A DNA stretch of 64,000 bases from Drosophila miranda (lineage: Eukaryota > Arthropoda > Insecta > Diptera > Drosophilidae). Location: contig NC_046673.1 in NCBI RefSeq assembly GCF_003369915.1, positions 23,117,718-23,181,717 on the forward strand, given 5' to 3'. Shown here piece by piece: positions 20,113-29,300 of this stretch (the first letter of the stretch is position 1; every line of letters starts with the position of its first letter). A model generated the notes under the pieces. The model ran no database searches. It saw nothing but the letters and a program-made list of their open reading frames with translations, and was not told the DNA's origin. A program made the translations under genes and the position numbers.

Positions 20113-21593
20113 ATGGTGTCCTATCAATATCCCATGAACAAGCTAGCCCAGCAGCTGATGAACTTCTTCACGGTTGTTGTGGATAAGGAGGAGTCTTCTG
20201 CTCCGGTACTGTTCCAGCGATGCGGCGTGCTCATTCGCTTTCACATCGAGGACATTCCCGACCGTGGAGACATCAGCATCGCTAACATCAGTAAGTATTG
20301 GGAAGCCTACTGTCGGAAGCAGGGACGCAAGATGCGCCAGGAATACAAGGAAATGGATCTATTGCTGCCCAATGAGGCGGCAATGCAGGGTCTAATTGAG
20401 AAGGCCAAAGACTGGGTGTTCCCCCTGCAGGGGATCACGCCCCTCTACAAGGATCGCTGCGCGTTCAGCTTTCACCGTCGTCCGGTTATTGCTTACGTTC
20501 TGAACGTAGTGCTCCAGCAGGGGGATCGGTATGGTCACATCTCGAAGTCGGACAAAGCCCCAACCCTGTGCCTTGGTCAGAGCCCGAACCCGACTCTCGA
20601 CGATGGGACCGAGCAGCTCGGTCACTATCGTCTCAGTCTGCTCCGCGTGATTACCCGCCGCCTAATAGCTTACTCCGCCTGGCGCTTGGTGGATCCAGAT
20701 CAGCAGTCTGATGACACTCTCCGCGTGACCGTAGAGGCTCAACGTTGCCCAAACCAGCCGACAGACCACGTTTGTCTGGTCTGTGGACCCGTACTGGAGC
20801 CCGTCGGGAAGACAGCCACCACAATGAACAGAGACAGCTACGTTGCGTGAGTCTTACTCGCTTACCCATCTATGCCATGCATTACTTTCTATCTCTTTCT
20901 ATTCCATGGACAGATTGCGCTCCAAGGACATGATACTTATGGCCACGCATCGCAATGGCGTCCGCATGAGTAGCTCGCACGGCGACTTCGATGGCCTTAT
21001 CCAGCGCCTGGGCGCTGCTGCCGTGATTGTGGATCTGTTTGAGGTGCGCCACGCCTCGGCGGCCAATGTGGTGCGCAATGGATCGGGCGGCTCCAAGGGG
21101 GCCTCGTACATTCTATACAATTCGGCCCGCCTGGAGACGCTGCTGCGCACCTTCAATGCACAGGTGGAGGCAGGTGTCTACCAGCCACTGCCGCCGCTGG
21201 ACGACATCGATCTCAGCCTATTGGAGGACGATGTGAGTTGAGTTGAATCTCCAACGGGAGACCGTGACTACAACGTAACGTTGTTTTTCGATTGTTTGCC
21301 TGCAGCTCGACTGGAAGCTGATCTACGGCTACCTACTGCCCTTCCCAGAGGTGGTCGAGTCCACGCTGAATCTGCTGCAGCAGGGTCGGTGTGACGTGCA
21401 CCTGCTGGTGCGCTACATCAGTAGCCTGGCCGCAATCTTCAGCCGCTACTACCGCCAGAAGAAAATCCTCGTTCAGATGCGAGACCAGCTGATGCCAGTC
21501 CTCTATGCTCGCCTCTACCTCGTCATGGCGGTGCGCCAGGTGCTCAATGTGGCCCTCTCGCTGCTCGGCATAGAGCCCGTCACCTACATATAG
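20113..21593 (+). CDS. DALRD3-like protein, copy B (intact)
   Basis: Exons 20,113-20,846, 20,914-21,232 and 21,306-21,593 give 446 aa. Introns are GTGAGT...ACAG (67 nt) and GTGAGT...GCAG (73 nt). The C-terminal third matches human DALRD3: KGASYILYNSARLETLL against human GTFVMYNCARLATLF, then PPLDDIDLSLLEDDLDWKLI and LLPFPEVVESTL. Exon 3 is the all-helical DALR anticodon-binding domain, ending LNVALSLLGIEPVTYI. Upstream, CLVCGPVLEP matches human LICGPVKV. Human DALRD3 binds arginine tRNAs and recruits METTL2 for m3C32 methylation. It lacks a synthetase catalytic site, as does this protein. B carries no lesion. It differs from A and C in KDM for KDL near the start of exon 2. Two ATCGAT elements lie about 175 bp upstream. 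Confidence 0.9.
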
Positions 21594-22461
21594 ATATAGT
21601 ACATATTATTCATAGTTTTACCCATTAGCCCAATGACCAGCCACTACACTACTGCCGCTACACTACTGCCACTACACTACTGCCACTACCCCCCACTGAC
21701 CCATGTATTGATGTATTGATGTATAACTCCTCTGTGGTATACGCACCTATGCATGTATCTGTGTAGATACACATTACATTAATTGTACATTAGTTGTTGA
21801 ACAATCATTTAAGAATAAGACTGAAGTCGAGGCTTAGAGTCGACTGCTCTTGATGAAGTAAAACAGTGGTCTCTCTTCTTCTGTGAATAGGGGAATAGGG
21901 GTCCAGCTGTATCGATATAAGGGTAATATAGAGTCAAGTCATCCCCAAATACAATAGACTGTGGAGCTCATTCAGTTATGGAACCCGATGGTGCTTTGTC
22001 TGAGTGTATCTCGAGATAAAAACGAAGTCGAAAAGATGTTTTCAAATAATTTATAGTGTGTTCTTCAATTATGTAGATATTTCTCTAATAAATCTAGATT
22101 CTTAATATTTTATTATCAAATCGTTGCTTCTTAAATTCAATCGGAATCAACGGCTGGAATCAGGACCAAACATACATACATATATTTCAATGGATGCCCG
22201 TCCTCTGGTCCTCTCCTCCAGCTGTACAGACACTTCCCTCTTTCTAGGAATTTATCTCTTGCTCTTGCATTAGGGACTAAGGACTGGTAGCCAATGGGGG
22301 GCTCACACACGCACACACTAGGACAAACGCTTACAAGGATACGATGGGACATTCACACACACACAGATGGGGAAACATAAACTGATTGCGATTAAGATTA
22401 AAACGTAACATAATACTATATATGGCAGCAGGAATATGGATGGATGGGTGTCCATCATCCA

Positions 22462-22469
22462 TCATCTGG

Positions 22470-22506
<37 letters not shown>

Positions 22507-22986
22507 CTGCCTGTTGAAGGCCTCTATGAAGCGGAAATTGTCGCGGCTGTTGTAGAATAGCTGCTCCATCAGCCGGGTGCTGCCGAGGGAGTTGGCCTTT
22601 GTGCCCAGACACATGTTGTACTGGGCGGCCTCCAGCTGGATGTCACAACTGATGTCGTGGTAGACGTGGACGAGGGTGGGGTCCGGGGCACGGAATACGC
22701 TGAGGCGACGCCACTGCTCGGCGGCCTCGTTGTAGTCCAGGGGCAGCTCGGCGGTGTTTGAAAGGAACCCTTGCTGGCGTGTGCCCACGCGCACAATCTT
22801 CTCTAGGAACTTGACATCCTCGAGGCCCCAGCCGGTGATATCCTTGTCGAAGCCATTGATGTCCTCGTCCAGTATGTCCGACTTGTAGATGGCGCAGATG
22901 CCGAACCCGAACTGCCGGAAGTATCCGTTCTCATCGTCGATGGGCGGTGGGTATCGCATCAGCCAAAACACTTCGGTGCGTGACAT
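22462..22986 (-). CDS. chimeric ORF: zinc-finger 5' flank fused to chondroitin synthase C-terminus
   Basis: 174-codon open frame across the B/C duplication junction (22,947/22,948). Residues 1-13 (MSRTEVFWLMRYP) come from the DNA 5' of the zinc-finger gene. From PPIDDENGYFRQFG onward it is the last roughly 160 residues of chondroitin synthase, in frame. It keeps the GWGLEDVKF motif and the VHVYHD region of the GalNAc-transferase domain but lacks the IDVDMVF metal site, the fringe-like domain and the membrane anchor, so it cannot be a Golgi glycosyltransferase. The CAG tract codes Q11 against Q9 in the parent. The parental stop and 3' flank are retained. No frameshift or stop has accumulated. 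Whether the 5' flank supplies a promoter on this strand is unknown, so it may equally be a silent fragment. Confidence 0.6.
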
Positions 22987-23025
22987 TTTACATATTTTTA
23001 TTTATTTATAAACATAGCTAAGGAC

Positions 23026-23064
23026 ATGGATAATGCATTGTTGGATCTGGTGAATCAATACAAG
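23026..23064 (+). other. candidate 5' coding exon of DALRD3-C
   Basis: Same 13-codon ATG segment as at 14,436. Here the sequence beyond 22,947 that carries the DRE-like element in A and B is replaced by chondroitin synthase coding DNA. If this promoter is used, copy C has lost part of it. Confidence 0.35.
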
Positions 23065-23325
23065 GTCAGCAGAATGCATAAGCCACGCGTCTAGCCCGCT
23101 TCAGCATCGCGGATTAGAACAAAATGATTAAAACGATGGCAAAGATGATCAGATCAGCTTATGAAATGCGTTTATATGATAATGTTGATAGTTGATTTAA
23201 CCTTTGCGCAAAAAACTTAAAAATGGAAACAAAAATTTAGAGTACACTCGCAGTATTAAGACCGTGATAGTCGGCACATGAGTCAAACAAGCTTAATTTT
23301 TTTAATTCCGAAATTCCGTAGGCAT

Positions 23326-23529
23326 CTAGATTACTTGTGCTGCTCTGGATTCTCTGGAGACAAAGCGAATCTTGTCCACAATCCAGATGGGCTGCGGCAA
23401 CACGTAATGGTTGTAATTGGAGCGGTGGCCGGGCTCCTCGTTCTTGCTGAGAAAAAAGGCCAAGTCCGAGTTCACATCCTCCAGGTTGATCCTGCAAATC
23501 AGCAACAGCAATCCTAAACGACATTTCAA
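23326..23529 (-). pseudogene. ZAD-domain relic, copy C
   Basis: Third copy of the decayed antisense ZAD frame, with the same sequence as copy A. It was carried along by the tandem duplication. Confidence 0.7.
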
Positions 23530-23997
23530 TCAAATTAGTCTGCTACAACCACACACTTACAGCAAAGGCTCAAAGGAGTCGCTGTCTTGAGCCTGACAAA
23601 AGCCGCTTTCTGATTTTTGAACTGTGATGCGTGTGCGTGTCTCAACGCTTTTTGTGGAGACTATTCTTTTTTAGTTTTATTTCCTCACACAATTGTTCTA
23701 GAAATGCGGCTGCGATTCAAGATGGCGACACACAAAACGGACTCTGAAAATTTAAACGCAGTGTATTTACTTAGATTTTTAGTTATTTTAGCTCTTCTCC
23801 CATTGCGATAGGCTGCTATAAAAACCATCGATAATTTCAAAAATCGATGAAAATCCACAAAAGAAACCCGCAACAGAGTCGGCGGTTTATTATTGTTTTC
23901 TTCTTGACAGTCTGATAGAGTTCCGAAAAATAGTTTTATCGCAGGTCACGCACTCACTTATTTAAATTTTTCTAGATTTCGCTAGATTTTCGTTCCA

Positions 23998-25479
23998 ATG
24001 GTGTCCTATCAATATCCCATGAACAAGCTAGCCCAGCAGCTGATGAACTTCTTCACGGTTGTTGTGGATAAGGAGGAGTCTTCTGCTCCGGTACTGTTCC
24101 AGCGATGCGGCGTGCTCATTCGCTTTCACATCGAGGACATTCCCGACCGTGGAGACATCAGCATCGCTAACATCAGTAAGTATTGGGAAGCCTACTGTCG
24201 GAAGCAGGGACGCAAGATGCGCCAGGAATACAAGGAAATGGATCTATTGCTGCCCAATGAGGCGGCAATGCAGGGTCTAATTGAGAAGGCCAAAGACTGG
24301 GTGTTCCCCCTGCAGGGGATCACGCCCCTCTACCAGGATCGCTGCGCGTTCAGCTTTCACCGTCGTCCGGTTATTGCTTACGTTCTGAACGTAGTGCTCC
24401 AGCAGGGGGATCGGTATGGTCACATCTCGAAGTCGGACAAAGCCCCAACCCTGTGCCTTGGTCAGAGCCCGAACCCGACTCTCGACGATGGGACCGAGCA
24501 GCTCGGTCACTATCGTCTCAGTCTGCTCCGCGTGATTACCCGCCGCCTAATAGCTTACTCCGCCTGGCGCTTGGTGGATCCAGATCAGCAGTCTGATGAC
24601 ACTCTCCGCGTGACCGTAGAGGCTCAACGTTGCCCAAACCAGCCGACAGACCACGTTTGTCTGGTCTGTGGACCCGTACTGGAGCCCGTCGGGAAGACAG
24701 CCACCACAATGAACAGAGACAGCTACGTTGCGTGAGTCTTACTCGCTTACCCCCTCTATGCCATGCATTACTTTCTATCTCTTTCTATTCCATTGACAGA
24801 TTGCGCTCCAAGGACTTGATACTTATGGCCACGCATCGCAATGGCGTCCGCATGAGTAGCTCGCACGGCGACTTCGATGGCCTTATCCAGCGCTTGGGCG
24901 CTGCTGCCGTGATTGTGGATCTGTTTGAGGTGCACCACGCCTCGGCGGCCAATGTGGTGCGCAATGGATCGGGCGGCTCCAAGGGGGCCTCGAACATTCT
25001 ATACAATTCGGCCCGCCTGGAGACGCTGCTGCGCACCTTCAATGCACAGGTGGAGGCAGGTGTCTACCAGCCACTGCCGCCGCTGGACGACATCGATCTC
25101 AGCCTATTGGAGGACGATGTGAGTTGAGTTGAATCTCCAACGGGAGACCGTGACTACAACGTAACGTTGTTTTTCGATTGTTTGCCTGCAGCTCGACTGG
25201 AAGCTGATCTACGGCTACCTACTGCCCTTCCCAGAGGTGGTCGAGTCCACGCTGAATCTGCTGCAGCAGGGTCGGTGTGACGTGCACCTGCTGGTGCGCT
25301 ACATCAGTAGCCTGGCCGCAATCTTCAGCCGCTACTACCGCCAGAAGAAGATTCTCGTTCAGATGCGAGACCAGCTGATGCCAGTCCTCTATGCTCGCCT
25401 CTACCTCGTCATGGCGGTGCGTCAGGTGCTCAATGTGGCCCTCTCGCTGCTCGGCATAGAGCCCGTCACCTACATATAG
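23998..25479 (+). CDS. DALRD3-like protein, copy C (intact, diverging)
   Basis: Exons 23,998-24,731, 24,800-25,118 and 25,192-25,479 give 446 aa with intact splice sites. Relative to A and B it has three private amino-acid changes: LYQDRC for LYKDRC in exon 1, EVHHAS for EVRHAS, and GASNIL for GASYIL in exon 2. The last falls in a block conserved to human DALRD3 (aromatic or hydrophobic there), so it may affect function. Synonymous positions in exon 3 match A rather than B, so copies are mosaic. It converges with the full chondroitin synthase gene about 0.85 kb downstream. Confidence 0.9.
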
Positions 25480-26333
25480 ATATAGTACATATTATTCATA
25501 GTTTTACCCATTAGCCCAATGACCAGCCACTACACTACTGCCGCTACACTACTGCCACTACCCCCCACTGACCCATGTATTGATGTATTGATGTATAACT
25601 CCTCTGTGGTATACGCACCTATGCATGTATCTGTGTAGATACACATTACATTAATTGTACATTAGTTGTTGAACAATCATTTAAGAATAAGACTGAAGTC
25701 GAGGCTTAGAGTCGACTGCTCTTGATGAAGTAAAACAGTGGTCTCTCTTCTTCTGTGAATAGGGGAATAGGGGTCCAGCTGTATCGATATAAGGGTAATA
25801 TAGAGTCAAGTCATCCCCAAATACAATAGACTGTGGAGCTCATTCAGTTATGGAACCCGATGGTGCTTTGTCTGAGTGTATCTCGAGATAAAAACGAAGT
25901 CGAAAAGATGTTTTCAAATAATTTATAGTGTGTTCTTCAATTATGTAGATATTTCTCTAATAAATCTAGATTCTTAATATTTTATTATCAAATCGTTGCT
26001 TCTTAAATTCAATCGGAATCAACGGCTGGAATCAGGACCAAACATACATACATATATTTCAATGGATGCCCGTCCTCTGGTCCTCTCCTCCAGCTGTACA
26101 GACACTTCCCTCTTTCTAGGAATTTATCTCTTGCTCTTGCATTAGGGACTAAGGACTGGTAGCCAATGGGGGGCTCACACACGCACACACTAGGACAAAC
26201 GCTTACAAGGATACGATGGGACATTCACACACACACAGATGGGGAAACATAAACTGATTGCGATTAAGATTAAAACGTAACATAATACTATATATGGCAG
26301 CAGGAATATGGATGGATGGGTGTCCATCATCCA
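25480..26333. other. convergent 3' flanks of DALRD3-C and chondroitin synthase
   Basis: Non-coding. It contains a short CTACACTACTGC repeat, a TATCGATA at about 25,790, AATAAATCTAGA at about 25,960 and a TCACACACACA tract. The same segment follows DALRD3-B at 21,594-22,461. The part nearest DALRD3 also follows copy A. No gene is seen. Confidence 0.6.
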
Positions 26334-29300
26334 TCATCTGGCCTGCTGCTGCTGCTGCTGCTGCTGCTGCTTCTGCCTGTTGAAGGCCTCTATGAAGCGG
26401 AAATTGTCGCGGCTGTTGTAGAATAGCTGCTCCATCAGCCGGGTGCTGCCGAGGGAGTTGGCCTTTGTGCCCAGACACATGTTGTACTGGGCGGCCTCCA
26501 GCTGGATGTCACAACTGATGTCGTGGTAGACGTGGACGAGGGTGGGGTCCGGGGCACGGAATACGCTGAGGCGACGCCACTGCTCGGCGGCCTCGTTGTA
26601 GTCCAGGGGCAGCTCGGCGGTGTTTGAAAGGAACCCTTGCTGGCGTGTGCCCACGCGCACAATCTTCTCTAGGAACTTGACATCCTCGAGGCCCCAGCCG
26701 GTGATATCCTTGTCGAAGCCATTGATGTCCTCGTCCAGTATGTCCGACTTGTAGATGGCGCAGATGCCGAACCCGAACTGCCGGAAGTATCCGTTTTCAT
26801 CGTCGATGGGCGGCGGAGAGTCCTCTCCGGCTGTGGTTGTGCCGCCATCCGAGCGACGCTGCGGATCATACTGGCTGAACACTATGGGCAGATAGACCTG
26901 CCGCCCCCGCTGCGTGTGCATGCGCACCCGCTGCAACGTGGCCACCTCGAAGACCATGTCCACATCGATGAACAGGATGATGTCCGCGGGCTGGATGTAG
27001 GAGGAGCGGGCGGCCACATCCAAGGCCACACCCCGGGAGAAAGATCCACTGCGCTGGATCCAGTTCACCTGCTGGTAGACGTGACGGCCCCGCAGATCGC
27101 TCAAGAGCTGCAGGTGATCGCCCAGCTCCTCTGGGGCTCCGAATATAACCACCAGCAGGTCGCAGTGCTGCTCCGCCTTGATGCATATGTGCTCGTAGAT
27201 GCGCAGGAAGCGCTCAAAGGTACCCAGTCGTCCGGAGATCGGCAGTACCAACACAATCTTGTCCTCTGCCTGAGGTAGCAGGCCGCTGGCCATCGTAAAG
27301 TGGCTACTCAAACGCGCCATTCCACTGTGTAGGATGCTGCCCAGCAGACCTGAAAGGAACGGTGAGTGATTTACGGAAGTAAGAGTGATTTGCTTGGCGG
27401 ATGCGGATGCGGACTCACTCTGCTGCAGGGTGACATTGTAGAAGTCCTCATCGAACTCCTTCACAAAGATGCCCGTGAAGGCACGCTGCACGTAGAGGTG
27501 TCTGCGGACGGGAACTGTCATCTTCTTGCCCCGATACTTCTTGTAGATGAGCAGCAGGTCCAGTATGAGGTCCTGCCCATGGAGGGCATCCAGTCGATGG
27601 TAGCCATACAGCAGCTCCCGGAACTCAATCACCCTGCCGCGCTGCCGTGAATAGTTATTGATGTTCTCCATCACTTCGGTGATCACATCCTCGAGTCCCT
27701 CGCGCATCGACGAGTCTATCTTCTGCTTGGGATTCGCCGAGCTGGCCGAATAAAGGCTGCGTGCTATGAAGGACCAGTCCAGCAGATCCTCCGTGCTCCC
27801 GGGTACAAATTTGTTAAGCTCCGGGCTAATTCCTGCAGAGAGAAACGAAAGCGCACTTAAGTGATCGAGTGGATGATAGCTCATGGCGGCGGGTGGGAAC
27901 TGGGTGAATGCTAATTAGCCGCCGTATTCCATGACTCCGCTGGATACCAGGAGGTCAGCAGTCAGCAATCAGCAGGTAGGCTTTGCGTGTTTGGGGCTGC
28001 CTTTAAATTGAATGATCGACTGGCATATTTGGCAGGCAGTCAGAACGGAATTCCCAGTGTAGTACACGAGTCAAATTATTGGAAGATGCCACCTCAAACG
28101 TTGGGCCAGCTGCTGTCGCTACTGGTGCTCCTGGGACTGCCCATGGCCTTCTGTGCTAGTGTCCCACCGCTGTTGAAGCACGGGAGGGGGGAGCCAACGA
28201 CAAGGTCGACGGGAGGATCAGCCGTGGAGGAGCTGACAGCCAGCTATTGGCTGAAGCAGGCGCGCGATCAGGTGGCGGCTCGACTGGACCGCACCCAGGA
28301 CACGGTCACGGACGGGCGTAGGGCTAAGAACATTATCATGATGCTGGGCGATGGCCTGTCCATCACCACACTGACGGCGGCGCGCATTCTCAAGGGCCAG
28401 CGCCTGGGACGCAGCGGCGAGGAGACCAAGCTGGCTGTCGAGGAGTTCCCGTACTCCGGCCTGTGCAAGACCTACTGCACCAACGAGCAGGCCCCGGACT
28501 CGGCCTGCACGGCCACCGCCTACTTGGGCGGGGTGAAGACTAGCAGCGGCACCGTTGGCCAGAGCGCCGCCGGCGAGAAGGTGGATTCCCTCAGTATGTG
28601 GGCCCACCGTTCGGGCAAGGCCACGGGGCTGGTGACGACTACGCGTGTGACCGATGCCAGCCCGGCGGCGGCATATGCCCACGTGGCCAGGCGCAGCGAC
28701 GAGCTGGAGATAGCCCGCCAGCTGGTGGACGAGGAGCCGGGCCGCCACTTTAAGGTGATCCTGGGCGGCGGATTCGGAAAGTTCGGTCTCGATCGACGCG
28801 ATGGCCGGGATCTGGTGCAAAGTTGGCAGTCGGCCCATCCGGAAAGTTGTCTCGCCCGCTCGCTCAGCGAGCTGCGCGGCTGCGTCAGCTCCAATGGCAG
28901 CATGCTGGGGCTGTTCAGCGACAGCCACATGGCCTATCACCAGGCCGCACACAAGGAGCAGCCAAGGCTCAGCGAGATGACAGCGGTGGCCATTGAGCGC
29001 CTGTCGGAGCATCCCGACGGCTATTTTGTGTTCATCGAGGGCGGCCGCATCGACCACGGCCACCATGAGACGCGCGTCGGGTATGCCCTGGACGAGATGC
29101 TCGAGTTTGATGCGGCCATCGAGATGGCCCTCCGCCTGACTGATCCCAAAGAGACGCTCATCGTGGTCACCGCCGACCACTCGCACACCCTTACCATGTC
29201 GGGCTATGCAAAGCGCGGCACCCCCATCCTGGGCATGGACGATCTCCAGCGGGACGTGAACGGAATCCAGTACAGCACCCTCAACTACGCCATTGGCAAG

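Larger units (their letters stand above)
19063..22947. repeat. tandem unit B (3.885 kb)
   Basis: This is the left member of a direct tandem pair with 22,948-26,813. It runs from the zinc-finger 5' flank through the ZAD relic, DALRD3-B and its 3' flank to the interior of the last chondroitin synthase exon. The two units are almost identical along their length, as expected for a simple recent tandem duplication. Confidence 0.9.
22948..26813. repeat. tandem unit C (3.866 kb)
   Basis: Right member of the direct tandem pair with 19,063-22,947. The junction has at most one base of microhomology (G). Differences from B include loss of an ACATAC word near 23,014, loss of one CACTACTGC-type repeat near 25,560, two fewer CAG codons near 26,343 and a few substitutions. 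Confidence 0.9.
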
